DNA of 64,000 bases from Uliginosibacterium sp. 31-16 (lineage in GTDB: Bacteria; Pseudomonadota; Gammaproteobacteria; Burkholderiales; Rhodocyclaceae), in NCBI RefSeq assembly GCF_030730865.1, contig NZ_JAVALZ010000004.1, positions 1 through 64,000 on the forward strand, written 5' to 3'. The translations under genes were made by a program, and so were the position numbers. How positions within the stretch are numbered: the first letter of the stretch is position 1; each line of letters opens with the position of its first letter. The notes under the pieces were generated by a model. It did not search any database and was not told where the DNA came from. It worked only from the letters and a program-made list of their open reading frames with translations. This document shows positions 46,349 to 55,488 of the stretch, piece by piece.

Positions 46349-47884
46349 TCACGCCGCCTGTTGTTGAGTGCCCGCCATCAGCAGGCCGATCTGTTCGGCA
46401 TCCGTCTCTTCGCGCGGCACAGGCTCGGAAAGACGTCCCCCTGCAAGCACACCGATGCGGTCACAGATTTCAAAAAGTTCTTCCAGCTCTTCGGATATCA
46501 CCAGCACGGCGACACCGCTACGCGCTATATCCAGCAAGGTCTGCCGCAGGAATGCCGAAGCGCCGACATCCACGCCCCAGGTCGGCTGCGCCACGATCAT
46601 CACCTTGGGCTCCTGCATCACTTCGCGGCCAACGATGAATTTCTGCAGATTGCCCCCCGAGAGACTGCGTGCAGCGGCCAGAACACCGTTGCAGCGCACG
46701 TCGAAACGCTCGATGCAGCGGGCCGCAAACTCTCGTGCCCGCGTCCGGCTGATCAACCCGTGGCGGCGCAGGGAGGGCTGGCGATGCGCCGTCAGCAGGT
46801 AATTCTGGGCCAGTGTCATCGCGGGCACCGCGCCGCGCCCGAGGCGCTCCTCAGGCACAAAAGCCAGCCCGCGGTTGCGCCGCTGACCGGCATGCAGATG
46901 TCCGACCGGAGCTCCTTCTATCAAAACGGCGTCCGGACGCGAAACCTGCTCCCCCGAGAGGGCTGCCAGCAGCTCGGCCTGGCCATTCCCGGAGATCCCG
47001 GCAATACCGACCACCTCCCCGGCATTGACGCTCAGATTCACATCGAACAGGGAAGCACAAAAGGGGTCCTCATTGCGAAAGTTGAGGCCCTGTACCTGCA
47101 ATACCGGCCGACGTTCACCGTGATACGGCGGCGCCGAACACACCGGTAACTCGCGTCCGATCATCATGCGCGCCAGACTGGCAGCACTTTCCTGACGCGG
47201 ATCGGTCTCTCCGGTCACCTTGCCACCCCGCATCACCGTCGCCCGGTCGCACAACTCGCGGATCTCGTCGAGTTTGTGGCTGATATACAGAATGCTCACC
47301 CCTTCACTGGCAAGCTGACGCAGTGTGTCAAATAACTTGCGCACCGCCTGTGGCGTAAGCACCGAGGTCGGTTCATCCAGAATCAGCAGCTGGGGGTTCT
47401 GCAACAGGCAGCGGACGATCTCGACACGCTGGCGTTCGCCCACCGAGAGGCTGTGCACCAGACGCTGCGGATCAAGCGGCAAACCATACTTCTCCGACAC
47501 GGCGCGCACCTGCAGCGCCAGCGTCTTCAGATCGAACCGGCCTTCCAGCGCCAGCGCGATGTTCTCGACCACCGTCAACGTATCAAACAGCTGGAAATGC
47601 TGGAACACCATGCCGATGCCGAGATGACGGGCTGCGGCCGGATTGGCAATGCGCACTTCCTGCCCGTTCCAGACCAGGTGGCCTTCATCAGCCTGCACGG
47701 CACCGTAGATGATCTTCATCAAGGTACTCTTGCCGGCTCCATTTTCGCCAAGCACGGCGTGAATCTCGCCAGGCATGACGGCAAGACTCACATCATCATT
47801 GGCGACAACGCCCGGATAACGCTTGGTGACATGCCACAGCGCCAGGCGGGGCGGGATCTCGGGCGGGGAAAGCGGCACACTCAT
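46349..47884 (-). CDS. ABC transporter ATPase, two-domain (nucleoside/sugar type)
   Basis: The 511-residue protein has two ABC domains. The first is complete: GENGAGKSTLMKIIYG (Walker A), LSVGERQRVEIVRCL (signature) and LLILDEPTSVLTP (Walker B). The second has a degenerate P-loop (GISGNGQAELLAALSG) but a signature LSGGNLQKFIVGREV, as usual in the RbsA/YufO class. I set the start at ATG 47884 (MSVPLSPPEIPPRL); the upstream extension lies in the promoter region shared with the binding-protein gene. Confidence 0.92.
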   Translation of the reverse strand: MSVPLSPPEIPPRLALWHVTKRYPGVVANDDVSLAVMPGEIHAVLGENGAGKSTLMKIIYGAVQADEGHLVWNGQEVRIANPAAARHLGIGMVFQHFQLFDTLTVVENIALALEGRFDLKTLALQVRAVSEKYGLPLDPQRLVHSLSVGERQRVEIVRCLLQNPQLLILDEPTSVLTPQAVRKLFDTLRQLASEGVSILYISHKLDEIRELCDRATVMRGGKVTGETDPRQESAASLARMMIGRELPVCSAPPYHGERRPVLQVQGLNFRNEDPFCASLFDVNLSVNAGEVVGIAGISGNGQAELLAALSGEQVSRPDAVLIEGAPVGHLHAGQRRNRGLAFVPEERLGRGAVPAMTLAQNYLLTAHRQPSLRRHGLISRTRAREFAARCIERFDVRCNGVLAAARSLSGGNLQKFIVGREVMQEPKVMIVAQPTWGVDVGASAFLRQTLLDIARSGVAVLVISEELEELFEICDRIGVLAGGRLSEPVPREETDAEQIGLLMAGTQQQAA

Positions 47885-47961
47885 GCAGCAGGTTCTCGGA
47901 CACGAACAGATTGAAGCGCGCAGTCTATCAGCCTGGCCTGGTCTGTACGCCACCGAACGCT

Positions 47962-47977
47962 GATTAGAGTCATAATC
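47962..47977. promoter_or_regulatory. Candidate operator between the divergent transporter genes
   Basis: GATTA-GAGTCA-TAATC is a perfect 5-bp inverted repeat lying between the ATPase gene (minus) and the binding-protein gene (plus). Its position suits a regulator acting on both. The regulator is not visible in the window. Confidence 0.35.
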
Positions 47978-48050
47978 TCGCCAGTTTTACTGCCCTGTTT
48001 CCGTACCGTTCCCAGCTTCCTCTTTCAGGACCTGATCAGGAGATTTTTCG

Positions 48051-49133
48051 ATGCGTTTGTTCCAGACCCTCGGCCGCCTGGCCGCCCTTACCCTGACTGC
48101 CGCCGCCCTGTGCAGCGGAGCCCAGGCCGCTGAACCGCTCAAAGCCGGTTTCCTCTATATCGGGCCGACTGGGGATCATGGCTGGACCTACGCCCACGAT
48201 GTGGGCCGCAAGGCCACCGAGGCCAAATTCGCCGGCCAGGTCAAAACCACTTTCGTCGAAAACGTGCCGGAGACCGCCGACGCCGAGCGCGTCATCCGCG
48301 ACCTCGCCACCAAAGGCCACAAGGTCATCTTCGCCACCTCCTTCGGCTACATGAACGCGATGGACAAGGTTTCGCGCCAGTTCCCCAAGACCATCTTCAT
48401 GCACGCCACCGGTTACAAGACCGGCAAGAATCTGGGCATCTACGATGTGCGCACCTATGAAGGTGCCTACATGCTCGGCGTCGTGGCCGGCAAGATGAGC
48501 AAGAACGGCAAGCTCGGCGTCGTCGGCTCGATCCCGATCCCCGAAGTGATCCGCAACATCAATGCCTTCACCATCGGCGCGCGCAGCGTGAACCCGAAGG
48601 CCAGCACCCGCGTGATCTGGGTGAACGGCTGGTTCGATCCGGGCAAGGAGCGTGAAGCCGCGCTGACCCTGATTTCGCAAGGCGCCGACGTGCTGATGCA
48701 GAACACCGACTCGCCCGCGGTTGTCCAGACGGCTCAGGAAAAAGGGGTTTACGCCTTTGGCTGGGATTCGGACATGAGCAAGTTCGGTGGCAAGGCCCAA
48801 CTGGCCGCTTCGATCCTCAACTGGGATGTGATCTACAGCGAACAGATCGAGAAGATCCAGAAGGGTGAATGGAAAACCACCGACATCTGGTACGGCGTGA
48901 AGGAAGGCGCGGTCAACATCGACAACTTCGGCCCATCCACACCGGCGGATGCGAAGAAACTGGCCGAAGAGCGTCGCGATGCGCTCAAGTCCGGCAAGCT
49001 GCACCCCTTCAGCGGCCCGCTCAAGGACAACACCGGCAAGGAACTGGTCGCCGCCGGCAAGACTCTGGCCGACCCGGAACTGCGCAAGATGAGCGTCTTC
49101 GTCGAAGGCGTCGAAGGCAGCGTGCCGAAGTAA
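48051..49133 (+). CDS. BMP-family ABC transporter substrate-binding protein
   Basis: The 360-residue protein has a clear signal peptide (MRLFQTLGRLAALTLTAAALCSGAQA) and then the BMP/Med-type fold: KAGFLYIGPTGDHGWTYAHD, KVIFATSFGYMNAMDKVS, VVAGKMSKNGKLGVVGSIPI and FAWDSDMS-like FGWDSDMSKF. BMP proteins bind purine nucleosides or related ligands. No lipobox is seen, so it is a soluble periplasmic protein. It is divergent from the permease/ATPase unit. Confidence 0.93.
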   Translation: MRLFQTLGRLAALTLTAAALCSGAQAAEPLKAGFLYIGPTGDHGWTYAHDVGRKATEAKFAGQVKTTFVENVPETADAERVIRDLATKGHKVIFATSFGYMNAMDKVSRQFPKTIFMHATGYKTGKNLGIYDVRTYEGAYMLGVVAGKMSKNGKLGVVGSIPIPEVIRNINAFTIGARSVNPKASTRVIWVNGWFDPGKEREAALTLISQGADVLMQNTDSPAVVQTAQEKGVYAFGWDSDMSKFGGKAQLAASILNWDVIYSEQIEKIQKGEWKTTDIWYGVKEGAVNIDNFGPSTPADAKKLAEERRDALKSGKLHPFSGPLKDNTGKELVAAGKTLADPELRKMSVFVEGVEGSVPK

Positions 49134-49150
49134 GTTGCTCCGGCCAGCAC

Positions 49151-49176
49151 AAGCCCGGCTCTGGCCGGGCTTTTTT
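49151..49176 (+). terminator. Intrinsic terminator after the binding-protein gene
   Basis: AAGCCCGGC and GCCGGGCTT form a 9-bp stem with a TCTG loop followed by six T residues. It starts 17 nt after the stop codon. Confidence 0.93.
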
Positions 49177-49185
49177 GTTGACCCG

Positions 49186-49298
49186 CCCGGAAAGTCGCTT
49201 CTGGCGGAGCTCTTCAGCCACCCATGTCGGACATGCCCACCAGACGTGGCTCTTCAGTACGCCATCCCGAAAAAGCCCGCCAGAAGCGGATCTTCAGG
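49186..49298. repeat. Three-unit 40-bp-period intergenic element, copy 4
   Basis: TCTTCAG recurs at 49211, 49251 and 49291, a perfect 40-bp period. Unit 3 has the core CCGCCAGAAGCGG, and unit 1 has nearly its reverse complement (CGCTTCTGGCGG), so the whole element has overall dyad symmetry. The TCA in the last arm (49294-49296) is the hycI stop codon in complement. It lies between two convergent genes, right after a terminator. Confidence 0.87.
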
Positions 49299-49761
49299 CA
49301 GGTATCTGCAGCCAGGGATACGTAGCCGGATCCTCGCCGGCACACAAGCCCGTATGCAGGGCCTCGACTGCCGAGCGCACGGCGCTGCCCATCGGAAAGC
49401 CAAAGGCCACCAGATCCGGCTGGATGCCAAGGAACAGCACCTCCGGAATGGTTTCTCGCAAGCGTTCGATCAGGAAGCTCAGCGGCAGGTTGTGAGTGGT
49501 CATGATGAACATGTCGGCAATCGCCGCATCGTCAATCAGGCGCACAGTGCCAGGCGCCTCGGCGAAGTCCGCCGCATCCACCACCAGCACGCGCTGAGGC
49601 TTGAGAGCCTGCACTTCATGGGCGACGTTCTCGGGTGCGGAGCCACCATCGATAACGCTCCAGCCCGACGCAGGCGTCTTCGTCAGCAGATCCGCCAGCA
49701 GCGGGCCAGCGCCATCATCCCCCATCATGCTGTTGCCAACGGTCAGAATGACGCCGCTCAT
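49294..49761 (-). CDS. hycI: Hydrogenase maturation protease HycI
   Basis: HycI trims the C-terminal extension of the group 4 hydrogenase large subunit after nickel insertion. The 155-residue protein has GNSMMGDDGAGPLLADLL (nickel-sensing Asp), VVDAADFAEAPG (second Asp) and MTTHNLPLSFLIERL (His), which matches HycI more than HybD or HyaD. It is the last gene of the hyf operon, overlaps hycH by 4 nt and ends inside repeat element copy 4. Confidence 0.93.
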   Translation of the reverse strand: MSGVILTVGNSMMGDDGAGPLLADLLTKTPASGWSVIDGGSAPENVAHEVQALKPQRVLVVDAADFAEAPGTVRLIDDAAIADMFIMTTHNLPLSFLIERLRETIPEVLFLGIQPDLVAFGFPMGSAVRSAVEALHTGLCAGEDPATYPWLQIPA

Positions 49762-50174
49762 GTGCGCCCGCCTATCCGTCTCTTGGCGATCAGGTAGATC
49801 GCCGGTTCGGCCTCGATGGACTGCAGCGATTGCATCAGCGCAGCGGTCCAGTCTGCTTCAAGCGCATCGAAGCCGGCACGCGTCGCGTCCAGCATGCCCG
49901 CCAGCAAGCCCGTATGCGAGCGGTCAATGGTGATCTCGCCCCATTTGAGCAGGCCCACCAGCTTGCTGCGGGCATCCCCCTCGGGCATCTTGTCCAGCCA
50001 AGCAGCATAAGCCTCGCTCGGGCATTCCAGGATGGGCTTGAGGCAGTCGATCACACCAATGTGGTGACCGATGGCCAGCGAGTAATACACCACCTGCTTG
50101 GCTTCCGCCGGCATGTCTTCCTGCCGGTCGAGAAACTTCTGCCCAAGCTGATAGAAGATGACCTTGTCTGTCAT
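49758..50174 (-). CDS. hycH: Formate-hydrogenlyase maturation protein HycH/HyfJ
   Basis: HycH is needed for maturation of hydrogenase 3 in E. coli; HyfJ is its hydrogenase-4 counterpart. The 138-residue protein has the family pattern [33 protein letters not shown] and [20 protein letters not shown]. Its molecular role is not known. It overlaps hyfI and hycI by 4 nt each. Confidence 0.9.
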   Translation of the reverse strand: MTDKVIFYQLGQKFLDRQEDMPAEAKQVVYYSLAIGHHIGVIDCLKPILECPSEAYAAWLDKMPEGDARSKLVGLLKWGEITIDRSHTGLLAGMLDATRAGFDALEADWTAALMQSLQSIEAEPAIYLIAKRRIGGRT

Positions 50175-50965
50175 GCAGGTTTCACGGCGCTGCGGATAAT
50201 GCCCTGCAGATTGCCATAAATCTCGGCCAGACGCGGATCATCGCGCTCCGTCAGCAAGCGGCTGACCTGTGCCTCGAAATCCTGCGGCGTGCCGGCTGCT
50301 TCGATCAGGCCCATGAACTCATCAACAATCAAGCCACCATGGCGGTAGCCCGCCATGCGCCGAGCCTCGCGTTCGAGCAGCACGCGCAAGTCCAGCGGCA
50401 CGCCAGGATGAGCCAGCGCAGCCTGTTCGCCAGCCGCTTCCTCGTGATGCGTGCCTTTCAGCTTCTGGCCCAGCAGGCCCAGCGCCACGGCAAAACCGTA
50501 GAGGGTCGCGGCCGGTGTCGGCGGGCAGCCGGGGATATACACATCCACCGGCACGATCTGGTCGGTACCGCCCCACACGCAATAGCAATCGTGGAAGATC
50601 CCCCCCGAGCAGCCACAGGCTCCGTAAGACACGACGATTTTCGGGTCCGGTGCGGCATGGTAGGCGCGCAGCGCAGGCATGCGCATCGAGCGCGTGACCG
50701 CACCGGTAAACAGCAGAATATCCGCGTGCCGCGGCGAGGCCACGACCTTGATGCCGAAGCGCTCGGCATCAAAGACCGGCGTGATCGCCGAGAAGATCTC
50801 GATCTCGCAGCCGTTGCAGCCGCCGCAGTCCACGCGATAGACGTAGGCGGAACGCTGGATGTCCTTCAGCAAGGTCCCCTTGAGCCTGGCGACCTCTTCA
50901 TCCAGAGTCAGCGGCACGGGCATGCCATTGGCGTTGCGCGGAGCAAATTCGATGGGCTTGTTCAT
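50171..50965 (-). CDS. hyfI: Hydrogenase-4 small subunit HyfI (NuoB-like)
   Basis: This subunit carries the [4Fe-4S] cluster next to the NiFe site. The 264-residue protein has the ligand pattern of NuoB/Hyc[14 protein letters not shown] near residue 47, [15 protein letters not shown] near residue 112 and [15 protein letters not shown]. It lies 1 nt after hyfH. A C-terminal extension of about 80 residues beyond the NuoB core is typical of HycG/HyfI. Confidence 0.95.
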   Translation of the reverse strand: MNKPIEFAPRNANGMPVPLTLDEEVARLKGTLLKDIQRSAYVYRVDCGGCNGCEIEIFSAITPVFDAERFGIKVVASPRHADILLFTGAVTRSMRMPALRAYHAAPDPKIVVSYGACGCSGGIFHDCYCVWGGTDQIVPVDVYIPGCPPTPAATLYGFAVALGLLGQKLKGTHHEEAAGEQAALAHPGVPLDLRVLLEREARRMAGYRHGGLIVDEFMGLIEAAGTPQDFEAQVSRLLTERDDPRLAEIYGNLQGIIRSAVKPA

Positions 50966-50966
50966 G

Positions 50967-51503
50967 TCAGCCTCGCATCAGGGCTTGGGCGGGTTCGATG
51001 CTGGCAAGCGCCTGCTTGCGCTTGCACTCCGGGCAGGTCTCGAGATGAGGCCGCATGGCTTCGGCCTGCTCGGCCGAAAGCGCACCTTGCGCCAGCAAGG
51101 CAAGGGCATAGTCGACTTCCTTGGCGGGTGCGAAGGCGCTGCCGCAGCAATAGCAGGAGGTCAGCGTGAAATCCGCCCGCTGGAGCAGGTCGGCCTTGCT
51201 GCCGACGGCCAGCTCGAACTCCTGCGAGAGCTTGATCGCCCGGGTCGGGCAGACCTCTTCGCAACGCCCGCAGAAAATGCAGCGACCGATATTGAGTTGC
51301 CAGGTGCGCTTGCCCTCTGCCGTATTGGTCTGCATGGTCAGCGCATTCGGCGGACAGGCCGTCACGCAGGCGGCGCAGGCAATGCACTGCGCTGGCGAGT
51401 GCTCCGGCTTGCCGCGGAAATTCGGACTGACCGGGAAAGGCGCGAACGGATACTTTTCGGTCGCCTCCCCTGCCCCGCGGATGATCTTGAGCAGTTTGAA
51501 CAT
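50967..51503 (-). CDS. hyfH: Hydrogenase-4 ferredoxin subunit HyfH (HycF-like)
   Basis: The 178-residue protein has two C-x2-C-x2-C-x3-C cluster motifs ([12 protein letters not shown] and [12 protein letters not shown], residues about 40-85), as in HycF and NuoI. The C-terminal half has extra pairs ([20 protein letters not shown]) that might bind zinc or iron. It links the small subunit to the other electron carriers. It is between hyfG and hyfI. Confidence 0.94.
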   Translation of the reverse strand: MFKLLKIIRGAGEATEKYPFAPFPVSPNFRGKPEHSPAQCIACAACVTACPPNALTMQTNTAEGKRTWQLNIGRCIFCGRCEEVCPTRAIKLSQEFELAVGSKADLLQRADFTLTSCYCCGSAFAPAKEVDYALALLAQGALSAEQAEAMRPHLETCPECKRKQALASIEPAQALMRG

Positions 51504-51514
51504 TCATCGGCTCC

Positions 51515-53227
51515 TTACTTCAGCGGCGAGTCTTTGCGCTCGCGACCATAGCGTTCGATTTCCTGATACGGCACCGTGGTGGCCTTCTGCTTCTTCACAT
51601 CGATCAGGGTCACCCGGTCGGTACACGAATAGCAGGGGTCGATGGAGGCCACGATGAGCGGCGCATCCGACACTGTATTGCCACGCAGCATGTAGCGCAG
51701 GGGCGGCCAGTTGGCATAGGTCGGCGCACGACAACGCCAGCGGAACAGCTTCTGGTTGTCACCCAGCATGCTCCAGTGGATGTCCTCGCCGCGCGGCGCT
51801 TCGGCATAGCCCAGTGCGAACTTGTGCGGCGTATAGGCAAAGCCTTCGATCAGCAACGGGCCTTCCGGCATGTTGTGAAGCGCATGTTCGATGATCGCCA
51901 GCGAGTCGTAGAACTCCTTCACGCGCACCAGCACGCGGGAGAGCACATCGCAGCCGTCCAGCACATGCAGGCCGAAAGGCATGTCGGCGTAAGCCGCGTA
52001 CGGGTGATCAACGCGAATGTCGCGGGCAAAGCCACTGCCACGGATTGCCGGCCCGACCGGGCTGAAATCGCGTGCCACCTTCGGATCAAGGCGCCCGACG
52101 CCTTGCGTGCGCTGCTTGAGATTGGGCGTTTCCATCAGCATCTCGACCAGCGGCGTCACTTCGGCACGCAACTCGGCGCACAGCTTGAGGGTCTTGGCGC
52201 GTTCGTCCTTGAGGATGTCGCGGCGCACCCCGCCGATCACGTTCATCCCATAAGTCTTGCGCGCGCCGGTGAGCAGCTCGGCCATGGTCATGGCCTTCTC
52301 GCGCACGCGGAAGAACTGCATGAAACCGGTGTCGAAACCTACGAAGTGACTGGCCAGACCGATATTCAGCAGGTGACTGTGCAGGCGCTCGACTTCGAGG
52401 AAGATGCTGCGGATGGCCTGCGCACGCGGCGGCACAACGATACCCAGTGCATTCTCGACCGAGCTGGCGTAGGCCACGCTGTGGGTAAAGCCGCAGATAC
52501 CGCAGACGCGGTCGGCAAGGAAAGTGACCTCGTCGTAGCCCATGCGCGTTTCGGCAAGCTTTTCCATGCCGCGATGCACGTAGAACATGCGGTAATCAGC
52601 ATCGACGATGTCTTCTCCATCCACGAAGAGACGGAAGTGCCCGGGTTCGTCGGAAGTGATGTGCAGCGGCCCCAGCGGCACCACGCGGCTCTCGCCCCCG
52701 TCGTTGACGAACTGATAGGTCTCCGTGTCGGTGGTCGGCGCCGGTCGCTGGTTGTAACCCATCGTATCCTTGCGCAGCGGATACAGATCCTCGGGCCAGT
52801 CGTCCGGCAACACCAGACGGCGTTCGTCCGGCAGCCCCACCGGGCGCAGGCCATACATGTCACGCACTTCGCGCTCGCCCCACACGGCGGCAGGGACCTT
52901 TGGCGTGACCGAGGGGTATTCCTGGGTGACCGGATCAACCAGCGTCCTCACCGTCACCCAGCACTTCACGTCCTTTTCCATCGAGAGCACGTAGTACACA
53001 GCAAAGCTGCCGTTCAGGGTGCGCTCATCGTTGCCGAAAAGCACCGACAGCCAGCCGCCCTGATCGTAGTACAACCAGGACACCACCTCGGGCAAGGCAT
53101 CCGGCTTGACCGTCACGGTGATCTGGTCGGCCGTCTGCCATTCCACTTCCAGCATCGCGGCCGGGAATTTCTCGCTCAGCCCGGCGATATAGTTACGCCC
53201 GATCCGGGATTGTTCAGCTACGGACAT
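51515..53227 (-). CDS. hyfG: Hydrogenase-4 large subunit HyfG (HycE-like)
   Basis: The 570-residue protein joins an N-terminal NuoC-like domain (residues 1-about 170) to the NiFe large subunit. The four nickel ligands are present: RVCGICGFTHS and DPCYSCTDR. After DPCYSCTDR a 32-residue extension remains for cleavage by HycI. The N-terminal domain contains DMYGLRPVGLPDERRLVLPD, a complex-I-like link segment. The catalytic residues are intact, so an active hydrogenase is expected. Confidence 0.96.
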   Translation of the reverse strand: MSVAEQSRIGRNYIAGLSEKFPAAMLEVEWQTADQITVTVKPDALPEVVSWLYYDQGGWLSVLFGNDERTLNGSFAVYYVLSMEKDVKCWVTVRTLVDPVTQEYPSVTPKVPAAVWGEREVRDMYGLRPVGLPDERRLVLPDDWPEDLYPLRKDTMGYNQRPAPTTDTETYQFVNDGGESRVVPLGPLHITSDEPGHFRLFVDGEDIVDADYRMFYVHRGMEKLAETRMGYDEVTFLADRVCGICGFTHSVAYASSVENALGIVVPPRAQAIRSIFLEVERLHSHLLNIGLASHFVGFDTGFMQFFRVREKAMTMAELLTGARKTYGMNVIGGVRRDILKDERAKTLKLCAELRAEVTPLVEMLMETPNLKQRTQGVGRLDPKVARDFSPVGPAIRGSGFARDIRVDHPYAAYADMPFGLHVLDGCDVLSRVLVRVKEFYDSLAIIEHALHNMPEGPLLIEGFAYTPHKFALGYAEAPRGEDIHWSMLGDNQKLFRWRCRAPTYANWPPLRYMLRGNTVSDAPLIVASIDPCYSCTDRVTLIDVKKQKATTVPYQEIERYGRERKDSPLK

Positions 53228-53257
53228 GTTTCGTCGTCTCCTTGCCTGCTCGGGGGA

Positions 53258-54823
53258 TCAATGGGTCGCTGCGGGCACTGCGGGTGCAGGCAGCAGAATC
53301 GGCGCCGGCACATCCGGTTTCACTTCGTCACTGCCCGCCAGCACTACACGAGCCGCACTGTCGAGCAAATGCACCACCGGCTCCGGTGCGCGGATCCCCA
53401 TCACCAGCATCAATGCCAGCAGGATCACCATCGGCGCCAGAGTCAGCACACCCGTCTCGCCCTTCTTCAGGCCTTCCGGTGCCGGGCCGAACACCGTGCC
53501 AGCCACCATGCGCACCAGCCCTGCCAGCACGATGGTCAGAAGCAGCAGCAGAATGATCATCAGCCCTATGTGGCCGCTCTTGATGCCGGCCGTGACCACC
53601 ATGAATTCGCTGACAAAAACGTTGAACGGCGGCACGCCACCGAGCGCCAGAGCTCCGGCCGTGAGCATCACGCCGGTCAGCGGGGCAAGCTTCAGCAGAC
53701 CTTTCACCTTGTCCATGTCCGGCGTGCCGTATTTGAGCAGCACATTGCCCGAGCCGCAGAACAGCAGCGCCTTGGCCAGGCTGTGATTGACCGTATGAAA
53801 CAGTGCCGCCAGCACACCGAGCGGGCCACCGATACCGAAGGACAGTGCGATCAGCCCCATGTTTTCGACGCTGGAATAGGCCAGCAGGCGTTTGATGTCG
53901 CGCTGCACGATGATGAAGAAGGCCGCCACGGCCACCGACATCAGACCGAACACGATCAGCAGTGTCTGCGGGAAAGCCGGGCCGATGGTTTTCGATACGA
54001 TCATGTAGAAACGCACCACGATCAGCATCGCACAATTGAGCAGCACAGCAGAAAGCAGCGCGCTGACCGGACTGGGTGCCTCGGAGTGGGCATCCGGCAG
54101 CCAGGCGTGCATCGGAAACAACCCCGCCTTGGTGCCGAAGCCGATCAGCACAAACACGAAAGCCAGCTTCATGAGGGTCGGATCAAGCGCCTTGGCCTGC
54201 GTCAGCAGCACCGTCCAGAACGCCGCATCACCACTGTGCGGCAGCACCCCGACCGCATTGGAATACACCAGCACCACACCGTACAGGCCGAACGCCACCC
54301 CCACGGTACAGATGATCACGTACTTCCAGGCGGCCTCCAGCGACGAACGCTTGCCGTAGAACCCCACCAGAAACACCGAGCCCAGTGTCGTCGCCTCGAT
54401 TGCTACCCACATCATGATGATGTTGTTGGCCGTCGCGGCGAGCAGCATGGTGAACACGAACAGATTGAAGATGCCGTAATAGCTGCACAGCTTCTTCGCG
54501 TCCAGATGGCCATGGTCGAACTCGTGGTTCATGTAGCCGATCGAATACAAACCGGTCAGGAAGCCAACGACACCGATCAACATCAGGAAGACCGCGCCCA
54601 GCGCGTCCACATACATCCAGTCGTGCAGCGCAGACAGCGGGCCGGACACCAGCACCTGCCCAACTACGAACAGGGAAAACACCAGCAGCAGGGCAATCCC
54701 GGCGCTCTGGATCACGGTCACGAGCATGTGGGTCGCCGCCCCGGCCCAGCGGGCCGCAAACGCCAGCAGCGCCGTCAGCAGTGGAATCAGCAGAAGCGTG
54801 GAAAGAAGTTCCATGGAAATCAT
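53258..54823 (-). CDS. hyfF: Hydrogenase-4 membrane subunit HyfF (antiporter-like)
   Basis: The 521-residue protein has about 13-15 membrane helices and is related to NuoN/NuoM/NuoL and Mrp antiporter subunits. Typical segments are [22 protein letters not shown] with a conserved Lys/Asp region, and [18 protein letters not shown]. It is the third antiporter-like subunit of this operon after HyfB and HyfD. It lies 4 nt after hyfE. Confidence 0.95.
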   Translation of the reverse strand: MISMELLSTLLLIPLLTALLAFAARWAGAATHMLVTVIQSAGIALLLVFSLFVVGQVLVSGPLSALHDWMYVDALGAVFLMLIGVVGFLTGLYSIGYMNHEFDHGHLDAKKLCSYYGIFNLFVFTMLLAATANNIIMMWVAIEATTLGSVFLVGFYGKRSSLEAAWKYVIICTVGVAFGLYGVVLVYSNAVGVLPHSGDAAFWTVLLTQAKALDPTLMKLAFVFVLIGFGTKAGLFPMHAWLPDAHSEAPSPVSALLSAVLLNCAMLIVVRFYMIVSKTIGPAFPQTLLIVFGLMSVAVAAFFIIVQRDIKRLLAYSSVENMGLIALSFGIGGPLGVLAALFHTVNHSLAKALLFCGSGNVLLKYGTPDMDKVKGLLKLAPLTGVMLTAGALALGGVPPFNVFVSEFMVVTAGIKSGHIGLMIILLLLLTIVLAGLVRMVAGTVFGPAPEGLKKGETGVLTLAPMVILLALMLVMGIRAPEPVVHLLDSAARVVLAGSDEVKPDVPAPILLPAPAVPAATH

Positions 54824-54827
54824 GTTG

Positions 54828-55478
54828 TCAGCCCTTCAAGGCCGTGAGTTGCCTCACGTCAAGCGTGTGCAGCGTGTGGTGGATTTTCCTGACCAGCACA
54901 ACCATGATGAGTACCGCAAAAACGGCATCCGTCGCGATGCCGATTTCGACCAGCTCCGGCGCTTTGTAGGCCAGCAGGGCCAGCGTCAGGTGCGCGCCGT
55001 TTTCCATCAGGCAGTACCCGAAGACCTGCTTGAGAATGTTGCGCTGACTCACGATACAGACCAGTCCGAGCAGGAAGTGCCCCAGTGACACACCCAATGC
55101 CGGCTTGAGCTGCGCAACCACCGCAAGCTGTACCGACGATACGGCGTAACAGGACAGGCCGACGATCACGGCAGCCACCAGAACCAGCCAGGCCGGTCCG
55201 AGCACCCCGGGAAGCTCCTCCGTCTGAGGCAGCGGCCCCAATGCCCTCAGCATGATCACGGGCACCAGCACCACCTTGGTGATGAAGGCAGAAACGCCCC
55301 ACCAGTACAGCTCATGTGCGTCATGCGACACCGCCAGCGCGAGAAAGATCAGCACCAGCACGAATGACTGCAGGGCATACAGCCTGGCGGCCTGAGCCGT
55401 GTTGCGAGCACCTGTCACCAGCAGCGAGGTGACAATCAGCAGCCCGGCCAGGCCATTTACCATCAATGTTCCGTTCAT
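54828..55478 (-). CDS. hyfE: Hydrogenase-4 membrane subunit HyfE
   Basis: The 216-residue protein has several membrane segments and resembles HyfE/NuoK-like subunits ([18 protein letters not shown], then [20 protein letters not shown] and [19 protein letters not shown] with the conserved glutamate). I set the start at ATG 55478, which has AAGGGAG upstream. It follows hyfD by 10 nt. Confidence 0.93.
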   Translation of the reverse strand: MNGTLMVNGLAGLLIVTSLLVTGARNTAQAARLYALQSFVLVLIFLALAVSHDAHELYWWGVSAFITKVVLVPVIMLRALGPLPQTEELPGVLGPAWLVLVAAVIVGLSCYAVSSVQLAVVAQLKPALGVSLGHFLLGLVCIVSQRNILKQVFGYCLMENGAHLTLALLAYKAPELVEIGIATDAVFAVLIMVVLVRKIHHTLHTLDVRQLTALKG

Positions 55479-55488
55479 GACGACTCCC

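Noticed and set aside
49186-49298. CRISPR array (regular 40-bp period)
   Set aside because: Only three units, the conserved arms are 7-8 bp, and unit cores resemble each other. There are no unique spacers between long identical repeats and no cas genes.
51776-54847. Very long plus-strand open frame opposite hyfG and hyfF (about 1,000 codons)
   Set aside because: It is rich in His, Gln and Arg, has no family features, and mirrors codon bias of the real minus-strand genes. Similar shadows lie opposite uvrC and rne.
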